In this document: positions 13,301 to 28,300 of the stretch, piece after piece
Numbering within the stretch: position 1 is the stretch's first letter
How the letters are laid out: every line of letters begins with the position of its first letter
Notes under the pieces: model-generated
Databases searched by the model: none
What the model was told of the DNA's origin: nothing
The model's input: only the letters and a program-made list of their open reading frames with translations
Program-made: the position numbers and the translations under genes
Origin: Sinonovacula constricta
Lineage: Eukaryota; Mollusca; Bivalvia; Cardiida; Solecurtidae
Direction of reading: 5' to 3'
DNA: 64,000 nt
Assembly: GCA_007844125.1 (NCBI GenBank)
Contig: CM017570.1
Coordinates: forward strand, 51,750,609-51,814,608

Positions 13301-16300
13301 GTGACCTATAGTTCCATGTGAACCCTTACACCTACAGTTACAGTCAGAGAACAGTTACAGGAGTTTAGAGTTCTTATGTGTTAAATGATGACAAGTTTAA
13401 TTAAATGCAAAAGCTGATCAGAAATTTCAATTTTCAGATTTTGATACTGTGAAATTATACTGTGTCTATTTTAGAATCAGTGAAACCCCTGTACATGACA
13501 AAGGATGGGAAAATAACAACAATATTCGTAAAAGCACAGAAAGCACTCAACCGTTAGGTGGCATTCGACTCTCTAGAACGGCAGAATTCTCTCGTGGTCA
13601 GCTTGAGTCGCTGAGAGCAAGTATAGAGAGCCTCCCCAACTATCCATCCAGACACCTTGTTAGAGAGTCTGGTTCCGACATAACACGGGAGGCGACTGAG
13701 GTGACTTTTCATCCCCTTTTGGTGCTTCTTAACCCCACTAAAAAAAGGTTTTTAATCAAATTAAAAGGAAGCAGTCATGCCTTTGACATTAGAGTTTATA
13801 TAAAGTTACTATTAAAGTGTATAGTATTGCTGTCCTTGAATCTCTAGTTTGCTTATTAACTATTTTGATATATTTTAAAATAAATATTACAATGTACATA
13901 TCTATGTAGCTACTTTTTTCTATTGTTTCAGGTTTTGGTTAATATACACATTTAGTTTCCAATATGATCAGATATTAAGTAATACTTTCGTGAAGGAAAA
14001 TTATTTTATTTATCTTTTAAATATTTTTACAGTTGATAGTTATTATTCTTTAACCAAGGTAGGTTATAGTTTCCATCATCTTCCGTCATATTACACTTAT
14101 TATTTTTAACTGTCTCATTCTGTAGTTATTTTAATTCTATATATATTTTAAAATTGTTTCCCTAGCAACCTGACAGCCATGCTACAGAAAGGGAGTCGGT
14201 TACTGGAGGTGGCAGCGTTAGAAGCAGCGTGGAGGACTTTACAGCGTTCTCTGACCCATACGACACCCGTCGCCGTGAACACTTCTGTCCTCGTAGCCAG
14301 GGTAACCATGTGGATCCATCCCTGCAGTACCCCACCCATGATCATCAAGGTAGGGGAACGTCTTATACAGTAAATGAAAACATCTACACAAGGGAGATAA
14401 CTTTATATATTTCCTTTCAACGTTTCATGTGTGTTGAGCTAGTAACCTTAAAGTCTCCCCTGATATTTTGATGTTTACAAAACAGTTGGACAAATCTTTT
14501 ATTTACCTAAATTGTTCTACAACTACCTTACACTGCTTTCTGCAAGACATGGTTCCATAACTTACATCAAGTGATCAAGCCAGAAAATAATCCTGTTTGA
14601 TCATCTGATTATACAGTTTTATCATTTTTTGTATATGCCTGTCCAAAAACAAAATGATTGTAAAATGTATAACCTTTGTATTTTTAGATATAATAAATAT
14701 ATGTAGACTGTACTTTACTTTGTTATTTAAGAAACTGGCATGAGCCTTAAATCTGTTTTACAATGTTACACTCTAGGTTCGACGGATCTTCATGCACAGT
14801 TTTCTGAGCATCAGTATGGGCCTGCTGTGGGCCATGGACACTACATGCAAGACTATCATCATCATCATCTCCATCACAACCTCCAGCACGATCATTATCA
14901 TCATCAACCAGACATCAACCAGCAGCAACTACATCATCATCAACAGGAGTATAACCTGACACATCATCATCATAACCTTCAGGAGCAGCAGCAACAAATG
15001 GATGGACATCATGTTGATCATCATGGTTTCTCGGCAGCTCAACAACAGCAGCAACAACCGCAACAACATAACCCTCATCATCATTTCAAGAAGATCTATC
15101 AAGATCGCCCTTATCATACTATTGGAGAACGTGAAGAGACTGAAGGAGGTAATGTAATCATGAACAACCAATATTTTCACCTTCATCACCTTGGTTATGG
15201 CTTTCAAAGCAACCAAGATGCTGGTTGCTATGGGGAGGGGCAGGAGGTCATCTATCCTGCAGAGGACCAATCACAAAACAGTTTGAATTCTATTGGAATG
15301 GCCAAAAAGGCTGATGGACAGATTGATGCACAAAAACATGTGAAAGGGAACGATAGAGCAGCAGAACCTGGAAGAAAAAGAAGGGAATTGCCAGTTGTTT
15401 ACAAGAGAGATGAGGAAGAAGACAATGAGGCAACTAAAGACAAGATAACAAAAGGGGGAGTAGACAGACAGTTCTTGCAACAAGGTAAACATCTACTATG
15501 CTAAGTATTCTGTTAACATAATTTGTTGTGTAAACTGCTTTGTTTCTAGGGATATTTTGTAGGATATCTTTATCCATAAAATGAAAATTACCCCCATTCC
15601 CAGAATATTGAATACTGCAGAACAGACCCACAAAGTAAAGAGTAGAGTCAGAAACTGGTGATTCTAATGGGTTTGCTACTGATATACTGCCTTTAAACTT
15701 CATCTTTTTTTCTGACACTGTCCTTGTAGGATGTTAAAACCTGTTTTATTTTCTTCACTGACCCATATGTACATTAGGATCAGTTGTTATGTCTATAACC
15801 ACATAGTAGACATCCATACCCCCATTATGTTATGTAAGTCAGGTATACTATACAGTATAGTAATATGCATTCTGCAGGCAGTTTACAACAATGTGATTGG
15901 GACTTTTCAGGATCATTGAAATAATGTAGAAACAATAACATTATTTTATAAAAAGTAGTAAAATATCAATACTGTGCCAACATGGTCATATTTGTGGGCC
16001 TGGGTCAGAATTGCAATATACTCATATAATGGTAATACCTTGAATCCTCTAGCTTGATTGTCCGAATTATGATATACTCATATATTGATAATACCTGGCA
16101 TCATTTAGCCTTGATTGTCAGAATTATGATATACTCATATATTGGTTATACCTGGCATCATTTAGCCTTGATTGTCAGAATTAAGATATACTCATATATT
16201 GGTAATGCCTTGCAACCTCTGTCAGAATTACGATATATACATATATTGATAATACCTGCCATCCTCTAGCCTTGATTGTCAGAATTAAGATATACTCATG

Positions 16301-19300
16301 TATTGGTAATGCCTTGCATCCCCTAGCCTTGATTGTCATAATTAAGATATACTCATATATTGGTAATGACTTGCATATTCTTGTCTTGATTGTCAAAATT
16401 ATGATATACTCATATATTGGTAATACCTTGCATCCCCTAGCCTTAATTGTCATAATTAAGATATACTCATATATTGGTAATGCCTTGCATCCCCTAGCCT
16501 TGATTGTCAGAATTATGATATACTCATATATTGGTAATGCCTTGCATCCTCTAGCCTTTACGGTCAGAATTATGATATACTCATATATTGGTAATGCCTT
16601 GCATCCCCTAGCCTTGATTGTCAGAATTATGATATACTCATATATTGGTAATGCCTTGCATCCCCTAGCCTTGATTGTCAGAATTATGATATACTCATAT
16701 ATTGGTAATGCCTTGCATCCTCTAGCCTTTACGGTCAGAATTATGATATACTCATATATTGGTAATGCCTTGCATCCTCTTGCCTTGATTGTCAGAATTA
16801 CAGTATACTCATATATTGGTAATATCTGGCATTTAGCCTTGAAGGCTCTCAAATAATTATCTTAGCTACTCCAATTGTCTCTGCTGTTATTAGCCAGGTT
16901 TATTTATTGTTTTTTTAGAGTTACTTATCTTAGTGTGTATAGTTCTTTGTTTAATCTTAGTGTGTATAGTTCTTTGTTAACTCTGAGTTGGTTAAGCAGG
17001 ACCTGAGCAAACAGTGCAGATATTAGATCACCCCACACCCTACACAGATTACTGTATTCTCATGTTACAGATGGTAGTGGGGAGCAGTTGGCGCAGTTAC
17101 AGATATTATACCAAGCAAGGGGTAGAAAGATAGAGGAGCTTAACCAGCAACTTGAGCTGCAGAAGAATGACAGTGGGCGAGAATTACGTATCCTCAAACA
17201 TCAGCTCTCAGTTCTGAAAGGTAAATCCATCCTTTCCTTACTCATTATTATATCATAATCATAGTTATGATATCATTATAGTGTTAAAATGTTCTATAAT
17301 ACTATGTTTGATTTCTTTTTCCATCCTCATTATCATTGTAAATTAGACATCCACATTTGTATTATCATCTTCTACATTTACATCATTATATATCATCATC
17401 ATCATCATCAGTGAAATCCACATCAACTCATCATCATAATCAGTGTTTGTTAGTCATTATCAACATCATTATTGCCTTCAATATCATCTATATCATGATC
17501 ATATAATCATCATTATCAATTTATAATTACAATCATCATTATCAATTTATAATTACAATCATCATTATCAATTTATAATTACAATCATCATTATGAATTT
17601 ATAATTACAATCATCATTATCAATTTATAATTACAATCATCATTATCAATTTATAATTACAATCATCATTATCATTGCCATTGGTTAAGTAGGAAGATAG
17701 TCAACCCAGATTACCTAGCAGGGCTTATTGACTCTGATGGCAAGTGTAGTCATGGATGGCCTTATTTACAAATAATGGGCTAGGGAGTTGTGATCATATT
17801 GACTCTGATAGCAAGTGTAGTCATGGATGGCCTTATTTACAAATAATGGGCCTGGGAGTTGTGATCATATTGACTCTGATGGCAAGTGTAGTCATGGACG
17901 GCCTTATTTACAAATAATGGGCTAGGGTGTTGTGATCATATTGACTCTGATGGCAAGTGTAGTCATGGATGGCCTTATTTACAAATAATGGGCTAGGGAG
18001 TTGTGTTCATATTGACTCTGATGGCAAGTGTAGTCATGGATGGCCTTATGTACAAATAATGGGCCTGGGAGTTGTGATCATGTTGACTCTGATGGCAAGT
18101 GTAGTCATGGATGGCCTTATTTACAAATAATGGGCCTGGGAGTTGTGATCATATTGACTCTGATGGCAAGTGTAGTCATGGACGGCCTTATTTACAAATA
18201 ATGGGCTAGGGAGTTGTGATCATATTGACTCTGATGGCAAGTGTAGTCATGGATGGCCTTATTTACAATTAATGGGCTAGGGAGTTGTGATCATATTGAC
18301 TCTGATAGCAAGTGTAGTCATGGATGGCCTTATTTACAAATAATGGGCTAGGGAGTTGTGATCATATTGACTCTGATGGCAAGTGTAGTCATGGATGGCC
18401 TTATTTACAAATAATGGGCTAGGGAGTTGTGATCATATTGACTCTGATGGCAAGTGTAGTCATGGATGGCCTTATTTACAAATAATGGGCCTGGGAGTTG
18501 TGATCATATTGACTCTGATGGCAAGTGTAGTCATGGACGGCCTTATTTACAAATAATGGGCCTGGGAGTTGTGATCATGTTGACTCTGATGGCAAGTGTA
18601 GTCATGGACGGCCTTATTTACAAATAATGGGCCTGGGAGTTGTGATCATGTTGACTCTGATGGCAAGTGTAGTCATGGACGGCCTTATTTACAAATAATG
18701 GGCCTGGGAGTTGTGATCATATTGACTCTGATGGCAAGTGTAGTCATGGACGGCCTTATGTACAAATAATGGGCTAGGGAGTTGTGATCATATTGACTCT
18801 GATGGCAAGTGTAGTCATGGATGGCCTTATTTACAAATAATGGGCCTGGGAGTTGTGATCATATTGACTCTGATGGCAAGTGTAGTCATGGACGGCCTTA
18901 TGTACAAATAATGGGCTAGGGAGTTGTGATCATATTGACTCTGATGGCAAGTGTAGTCATGGACGGCCTTATTTACAAATAATGGGCCTGGGAGTTGTGA
19001 TCATATTGACTCTGATGGCAAGTGTAGTCATGGATGGCCTTATTTACAAATAATGGGCTAGGGAGTTGTGATCATATTGACTCTGATGGCAAGTGTAGTC
19101 ATGGATGGCCTTATTTACAATTAATGGGCTAGGGAGTTGTGATCATATTGACTCTGATAGCAAGTGTAGTCATGGATGGCCTTATTTACAAATAATGGGC
19201 TAGGGAGTTGTGATCATATTGACTCTGATGGCAAGTGTAGTCATGGATGGCCTTATTTACAAATAATGGGCTAGGGAGTTGTGATCATATTGACTCTGAT

Positions 19301-22300
19301 GGCAAGTGTAGTCATGGATGGCCTTATTTACAAATAATGGGCTAGGGTGTTGCGTTCATATTGACTCTGATGGCAAGTGTAGTCATGGATGGCCTTATTT
19401 ACAAATAATGGGCCTGGGTGTTGTGTTCATGGCAGGTTGTCATGGTGAAAGTATAATTGTGTCTGCTTCAAGGACATCCCAGGATAATCCAGTCAAAAGT
19501 AGTAGGATTATAATGAAGTTACGCAACTTGAAAACTTAACAGATTGACTGTATCAACAAAACATGAAGAAGAGAAAGAAAATGCCAGAATGTGTTGTGGT
19601 AGGATCTGTTGTATTTTAATTTTTGTTGCAATGTCTGATAAAACATTTACTGTATCCCTGCAGGAGAGAAAGAAGGGGCCAGTCAGAGTGTAGGGAGCCT
19701 ACAAAGTCTTCTGCAGGAGGTAAAAGAGGAAAGCTCTCAGCTTAGGGGACGTCTTTCTGCTGCCCAGTCACATGTTGAGGCCCTGACACACAGCAAGGAA
19801 GATGTAAGTGGGATTTTGTCTTTAGTCCTTAATAACTTAACAACTTTCTCAAACTGTAAGGTTGATAAAAGAATGACTTGATCTTTAGTATAAACATTAT
19901 TTTATGTTGTGCACTGCATTCAAACTAACAACATTGCAGTATGTTTGCCACTGGATGAAATCTTGGTTGAGTTTGCAACTATGTCAGGTGAGGTCAGAGA
20001 GTAGATCACTAGGTCAAATCCTAGAAATACTTTGTGAACATGCTAAAGGCCACGTCTGTGAAACAATCATCACCAAACTTAACCAGAATGTTTGTTTGCA
20101 TAAAATCTTTGATAATTTTAGAACTGGGTCACATGGGGTCAAAATGTAGATTGATGCCAGATATGAGCGTACTTAAAGCTTGTGTGAGTGATTAAGGGCC
20201 ATCATGGCCTTGTGTTGCATTTATGCATCATCAAACAAAATTACATTTTTACCTTTTTTTTATTACCCTTTTAATTTAGTGTCATGTATTTGGAGTTAAA
20301 AAAATAAACAGAAAATACATTGTGCAAAAATGCTGTAAATTTTGACCCCAAAATCTTATTCCTTTTCTCTATTTTTTTCCTGTATTATTGCATATAGCAT
20401 GTATCTATGCTTTACAGTTGATCCAAAAACTGAAGACTGCAGAGACAACTATAGAGTCACTTCATGAGCATATTCAGGAGTTGGGATCATCAGAAAGTCT
20501 CAGTCGGGCTCGTCAGGAGCACGAAAGTGTTGTCAGTGGTCTCCAGAAGAAATATGAGACTGAGATCAAGCACCTGCAAACAGAACGTGATCAACTGTCG
20601 TCAAGGATACAAGATCAGGTAAGGATGTGTGAACATCTGTGGTCTAGGGTTGGTCCTAGGAGAGAGTCCCTGGGTTCAAACAACCAACCATCACAAGAGT
20701 CCTTACGCAATACTATTTGCTGCACATTGTCCCAAGTATTAACTACCTGATTACTCATTCTACCTAGGAAGTGATTTGGAAAATGAATTTAATTTGCAGG
20801 CTTTTGTTTATCTGTTGACTACAATAAATAGGTTTAAACTAACAGGTGTTGTCGATAAGTTAAACTCTATTTACTGTTAAAAATACAGACCTGCTGTCTA
20901 AATTATTAATGAACAACAAATAATAATATCACATGTAACAGCTCAACATTCATTGAAGAGGTAAACAACTTATTTTAAAATGTTGCTATATGATAGTAGT
21001 AGGGAATTATTTAACATCACCATAGACCCTTGCAGTACAATATGTAGAGTGTTGAGTCAAAGAAACAGATGACCTCGGATTTCAGTACAAACTGTGACTG
21101 AAGCTGTACAAAAAATAATATGACAATATTACTTGGCTTACTCTGAAGCTAATAAATGGAGTTGTACAACTGGATGGCTAGATGTCAGGATAGTGGGTGT
21201 GTTATCATGCCAGATGCTAACAACATGCTATAACACTGAAGGCTGCCATATATCTGCTGCACATGACCATGGTCTTTAGAAAACTAAAAGATTGCTGATG
21301 GTACATAAACCAGTCAAAGGTAAACAAATAGATGATTATTTCCAAAATATCAACAACTTATTGGTCTTGAATATATTACAGAGTGAGGAGATCTCTCGAT
21401 TGAAACAGCAGCTTGATGACAGTGTGCATGCCGCGGAACAATCACAGATATCCAGGGCTGAGACCATCAACCGCCTCACACAAAGTCTTGAAGAGAGTCA
21501 ACGCAGATGTAGGAATCTATTAGATAGCAGTGAGTTCCTGTATTTCTCAGTCTGTAAACCTGATGGCCAGATTAGTCTTTTTAGGCTGTTATTTTTGTGG
21601 TCTGGCTGTTCTACTATATGATAAGAACTGTATATGGCCCGGAACATTTCCAAAGGTCACGGTATGATTCTCCACAAATATTATAAAACAGTTTATGGAA
21701 ACCTTCATTGCTAATCAATTTTATTTGAACAGTGCTTTGATTAAATTGTGTGTTTTTTTTGCAGCCTCAGCACAAGATTTAGGGCAGATGAAACTACAGT
21801 TACAGCAAGCTCTAGCAGCACGAGCCATCTCAGATGAGATGTGTTCAAGTCTTCAGGTACTCTTTCTTTTTCATACATCATCACTGTCAGGGTTATCATA
21901 CCTCCTACAGTCAATGAATTATGCAGAGACTGCATTCATTAAAACCATAGTCAGGGCTCCTATAGAAACATTAAAAATGTTTATTTTTGGAAACAATTCT
22001 TTAAAGCTTATAATATTTTTTAAACATCTTTAAAACCTAAAATAGCTATGAATTAACATTTTGTATCATTATATTTTAACATTTTTGCTTTTAAAAGATG
22101 GCTTTGTCTGTTTTTAGTTTACATGTTTTCTGTAATGTTTCTCAGACTATAGATGATTTATGTTAGTTGTTTGTGTGCTTAAATCATCGTTGTTAGTGTT
22201 TAAATAGGTTCTGTTACAACTCATTAATATTTTATGCGATAATGCAGTCATGTGTTATGCCTCAATTATATTTTACCTGGTATTCCCATATTTGTTGATA

Positions 22301-25300
22301 ATAAACCATTGAGACTGGGTTTTTTCACAAATTTTGTCACTTGTATCATAATTTAATAGCAATTTTTGGATGGCAATGTCTCCTGTGTCCTCTGAACTTC
22401 TTTCTGTGTTGTATGCTTGATCTCACTTCCATTCCAATACACAGGATGAACTCAATGATGTAAAGGAACAGTTACAGATGGTTGAGGCAGCCTCTAGCCT
22501 AGGACTGGGGACCTCACATTCTGACCAAAATGATTCCATGGCAGATCTGGGTATCAAACGCACCCTGGACTTTGATGACACCCCTGTCAATACACCTGTC
22601 AGAGGGGGAGGGTAAGTATAGTAGCTAGCATTATCCTTGGGATACAGCCATAATATATGAAAGGTTCCTAATTGTCCATCAAGTCTGTTTATATTAACCA
22701 GTTCCTTCAATCAGCGTATGTATAATGCACATATTGAATGGTTGACCTGTGAAACACACAAGAATATGATCTTCTGTTTGTGAACCATTGACTTAGCTAT
22801 GAATAGGAACTGTCAAACTATAGTTTGCGAGACAGATTGTTTACAAATTGTTAAATTGTGCATTGTTGTGGCATTTAACTGACCTCCTTGACTGTTTATC
22901 CAAAATCAGCCCATAAAAATATATACTATATAATACTTAATAGTAAAGGTTAATTTTGATATAGATACGGTTGGAACTCTAAGGGATGGTGTAAAATGAT
23001 GTGCAAGTATGCATATTAATTGCCTTTGCAATGTACACTTTAATACCAATTGTTGCCTGTGGCTTTAAAGTTAGGGAATCAGCATGTTCCCCTTCATACC
23101 CCATAGCATGTGGGTTCAATTCCTGTTGTAGGCAAGAACTTTTCACGGTGGAGCTTTTCTGAGGTTTTCAAGCTGACCATTGAAGCAGCAATAGTTCTAC
23201 AGAGACTTTTGTCATTGGCCTTTCTCCAACAACCATATCTGGACATCGCTTATGTGACCATAATTGTGTCATTGTCAACTGCAGTGTATCAGGAAAACAA
23301 AACTTTAGTAGCTGAAATCTGAGTTATGTCCCTTTGGTGTTGACTCGCACACATACCCTCACAAAAATTCAATATTATAGAATATATTTACAGAGGAAAT
23401 ACGAGAGCAAATGTCAGCGGAGATGTGGTGTCAAGTCTGAAGACAGAGTTAGAGAGATGTCTGGTAAACAACAAGAAGAAAAGAGCAGAGCTGTCTGAGC
23501 TGCGGGAAACAGTGGGGAGTCTGAAGAAAGAGCTGGCATCAAGTCAGCAGAGATGTGAGAAAGCAGAGTTTCTCTCTCAGGAACAAAAGGTATGTTGTTA
23601 TATATTTTTCTGCTGTTTTGCCAGGAACAGGATGTCCAGGGTTTAAACCATGGCCGCAACATACAAAACTTGTTAAGAAATGGTTGTGGTAGAGCTTCCT
23701 TGCTTATGCTTAAGCAAATATATGGAGAGTTTCATGACTACCATGTTATTACAGTGAAGTCGGCATAATACCTGTTCCAAGCGAACACCATCTCTGGAAT
23801 AATGAAAGAGCATTGGTTTGACATTACACCCAAAAAAATATAACTTAAATAGTAGCCAGTAAAGACAAGTATTATACATGGTTTCCATGCTACTGGGAAA
23901 ATGGGTAAAACTTTTTGAAAATTCTATTCCCGGTCGTGAAAATGTCGTGATTTTTACGATATCTGTTCAAAATCTGAAAAGACTCAGGAAAAGTATGACC
24001 TGATTTGGATACGAAGTCAGCAGTTTGTTAACATTATGTGTAAATAAAACAGGACTGTTTTCCAAGCATTTATTTTATTATGTTTCACGATGTCTGGTGC
24101 ATTTTTGCGAAGCCTTTTAATTTAAGTCACAAAATTGGCGTCAGTTCGCTGAAATTTAGTATAAATATGATGTCAATAACTTAAGTGAACGTTAAATACA
24201 GTGATCTAGCCAGTCTCAGTACGCAACTTATTTGCAAAGCCTGACTTTGAAGTCAAAATACTTGGTTTTAAAGTGCAGTTCAAATTACAGCAAACTGAAT
24301 ACAGAAATTGTGAACACACTTTGTACATTAACATTATTATTGCGCATTGATAATGAGAGGATATCCTTGGCTGGAAAAACCAGGAATTAAACACACAAAA
24401 AACGTCTGGAAAAAGTCTGGAATTTTACAAGCAAACAATTTTTGGGAACCCTGAGTATAGATGTAGATTACATAAGGTAAATTTACTATTAACACATTTC
24501 AGCGAAGGATTACTGAGCTAGAGACCACGTTAGGGTCAGCAGACGGCACTAATCCTGTTGAAGATCGTCTAAAAAAGGATATAGACAAATTACGGAGGGA
24601 AAAATCAGCACTCATGGAAGATGTTCAGGTATGTTTTAAGTGTTACAATCAGCACCTCCTTTTTTTTTTTTTTTTGGGCTGATATTCAGCTTTATTCCAC
24701 TTCTTTACCCCACACAATTTCAAAATGTGGTTAAAATTTTCCACTGCATGGCATCAGAGACCTATAGTTAATATGTGGATGGAATGGAATTCCAAATTCA
24801 AAGTCTAATGTTTACAGACATATAATGTTATCCAACTGACCAGCACTTGTTTTTGAATGCCACCATTTTGACTATATATGGCAGTGCCAATCATACAAAA
24901 CAATCATAAAATCGCAATTCCTGTTGTAACTATGTAAAAGTGATAGATAACTAGAGTGAAAAGATGCCTGAAAATCGATCATATTATTGTGCAAAAGTTA
25001 CAGTTCTAGGTCAAATATCAATTGTGATATCAAGAAAGAAAGTAACTAGTAGTTTATGCACCATAATACTATGGTATATACCCACATTTCTAGTGATTGG
25101 CAAGCACTGACAATCTTGCTGAGGAGACGTCAAGGTACCTTCCAAGGTCAGTTGTCGTGGGTGATATCATCAAAAGGTACCTAGTGGATCTTAGGCAAGC
25201 ACTGACTGTTTTGTAGAGCAATGGTTCATGTCTTGCTTGTACATCAATTGTCACGTGGTGGGTATTATCAATTTCTTGTACTTGTTTATTCCTCCAGGAG

Positions 25301-28300
25301 CTAAGAGGTAGGTTAGAGGAAGTTTCCAACAGTGAGGAAAGGTTAACTGACCTCAACAGAGAACTGAGCAAACAGATTGCTGAGATGGTCCGGGAGTATG
25401 ATCAGGATAAACGCCAGGCCCTCGATAGGTAAGGCAACCATTACACTGCCTAGAGAACAAATATGTCCTACTTGCAGCATTAAACACACCATCTTTTCTG
25501 TTCATATTGCTATACACTATTTTTAGGTTATATTGATTCATATTTTTATAAGTTTGTTATTTTCTGCATGCATAAAAAATTCATTGATTAAATTAATGCA
25601 TGGGACTTCCCTTTATCGCACGTCTGCTGTTTTTTAGGTTAAATAACTTAATAACCAAATTTGGCCTGATTGTTTCCTAATTTTTCTCTAGAATGACGCT
25701 GAACCTAGTCTGGCAGTTGAAATGATAACATCCATGTGCTTAACTGTTTGACTGATTTGTTATGAAATGTAGGTTAACCCATTAGAGATTTTCCATCTAC
25801 TTAACTGTTTTATTAGATGTACCAGATGATGTGACAAAATTGACCCTTGAGAAGACATTGTTCATGCAAAAAACACAATAATGTATAAACTATGTTCTTT
25901 CGTTTAGCCTGCAGCGAGCATGTGAGCAGGTATCTGAAACCTCCAGAGCCAACTTGCGACAAGAGCTGACAGAACAACATAAAGAGGAACAACAGAAATT
26001 GATTGACAAATATGAGGAAGAAGTAGAAACACTCAGGTAATTTTTAATTGTTTGCTAACTGCAAAATTTGTCAGCATATAATGTAGATCAGAAACTCCCA
26101 AAGTTTATTTTATGTCTATTTTAACAAACTGCTCTTGAGGTGTCATCACCTATGACTTCATAATGCCATTAAATTGACATGTTTTACTAGGAAATTGAAT
26201 TGCCAACAGTGGTCGGTGTCATGTATAATCATTCATATTATCTCCTAGATGCCTACATTATTTTGATGAAATAAAAATTTCTGTTGGTATTCATGTACAT
26301 GTTTTTAGTAGGCCCTCCATCAAAATATGGTCAAAGAATTTTGTTCCCTAAGAAACATAACAAAAACAACCCCCAACCACTTGGCCACCAGAGGTGTAAA
26401 CATTCTCCATATATGGCCATGAAATGAAACTTTTAAACCAATTATCCAAATGTTGCTCGAGTTCATGTATTTAACTTTGTTAATATTCCTTGCTAGTTCT
26501 GTATGAATTGTCTCTCTTAGTGTTGCAGGTCAGAGTTGAAGGGTGTAAAGATGTTCTCAATGTAAGCTCTGTTAATATGGTTTGTGTTGCAGGTCAGAGT
26601 TGAAGGGTGTAAAGATGTTCTCAATGCAAGCTCTGTTAATATGGTTTGTGTTGCAGGTCAGAGTTGAAGGGTGTAAAGATGTTCTCAATGTAAGCTCTGT
26701 TAATATGGTTTGTGTTGCAGGTCAGAGTTGAAGGTGTAAAGATGTTCTCAATGTAAGCTCTGTTAATATGGTTTGTGTTGCAGGTCGGAGTTAAAGGGTG
26801 TAAAGATGTTCTCAATGTAAGCTCTGTTAATATGATTTGTGTTGCAGGTCAGGGTTGAAGGGTGTACATTTGGAGGTGGATGACGTGAAGGAGCTGTATG
26901 TTAAAGTCTGTGAGGAGAAGGACATGCTCCAGACACAGCTGGATGCTGAATGGAAGGATAAACTGGACCAAGAAATCATTCAGGTAAGGAACAATGTATT
27001 GGGTGGTTTTATGTGATTAAACCTTATTTCATAAAAATGCTTTATTATGTTTGGCCAAGAAAATGCAACTTTGGTTCAAAATAAATAAGCTATTTTTTAA
27101 ATTGTTTCAAAAGTAAAAAGACAGTAATGATTTAAGAATTTACAAATATGAGGGTTAAAAAAAAACATCACTGCCATTTTCTAGCCATTGAAGGCACAAA
27201 GATTATGATATTCATAAATTGTAAAAAGGTTATGATCTAAATACTGAAAAAGCATTAACTATTAGTTATTGTCCTAAGTGTGGATGGGTATTATATCTCT
27301 ACTTATGTAGGAGATGGGTGGGAGGTGGCTATGTAGTAGACTAATGGTCACTGCGAGACTCTAAAATGGGGTAAATTAACTGAAAAATATCTGAAGTGGT
27401 GTATAAATCACTTTAAGTGATAGGTCTACTTTGTGTCAAGTACTAGCACAGATTAAACAGCATACCATAATATGATAAACTTTTTTGTTGATATATTTGC
27501 GAATTTTGAAAGATATATTTGCGAATTTTGAAAGCGATTGGATAACTTTATTTAAATAATTGAAACAGTTGAAATGGAGATAGGAGCTTGACTTTTTTGT
27601 TTGTTTACTTTGTAGCTAAGGGATAAACTAAAGAAAGAAGAGCAGGAAGCTTTGGTTGCCATGGAAACTAAATACCATCTTGAGGGTCAGAAGCAGGCAG
27701 AGAAACTACGTAAAGACTACGAGGCACAGTTGCTTGATTTGACTGAGGTTCTTGGTATGAAGGAGAAATCTCAGCAGATTTCGAAGGTGAACCAGCTTAG
27801 AGATGTTATCCTGGAAAATGTCAAAGCTTCCAAGAGTGCAAGTTTAGAACTGGAAAGGCTGACAGTAAGCATTGTAGAAAAAGAGAAAACCATTGAAGAG
27901 GCAGGAACAGCTGTGGAACAGCTTAAAGCTGAGGTGGTACATTTAACATCTAAAGTGAGTGAGAAAGAGAAGGAAGTCAGTGAAATAAGAAAAGAAATGA
28001 AAGAAAAAGATAATGATGCTGTTAAACTGAGAGAGGAACTGAAAGAAAAAAATGATGAAGTGGCCAGTTTGAGTGAGGAATTAAAAGCAAAGCAGGAAGA
28101 GGTTGTAAAATTTCAGAGTGAGATTGAAGAGTTGAGACTGGATGTTAGTGAGCAGTTGGATAAATCATGTGAGCAGCAGAGAGATGTTGAGACTCTGGAA
28201 GGAGAAATTACTGAAAAAGATAACTTCATTGCAGAACAGGCAAGAGTAGTTGAGAGGTTGATAGCTGATCTGGATACTGCTGTAAATGAGTTGGACAATT

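Noticed and set aside
14929..15270. Minus-strand ORF opposite the His-rich exon
   Set aside because: Met/Leu-rich reading of the complement of CAT/CAG repeats; the + strand is tied into CEP152 by matching splice phases.
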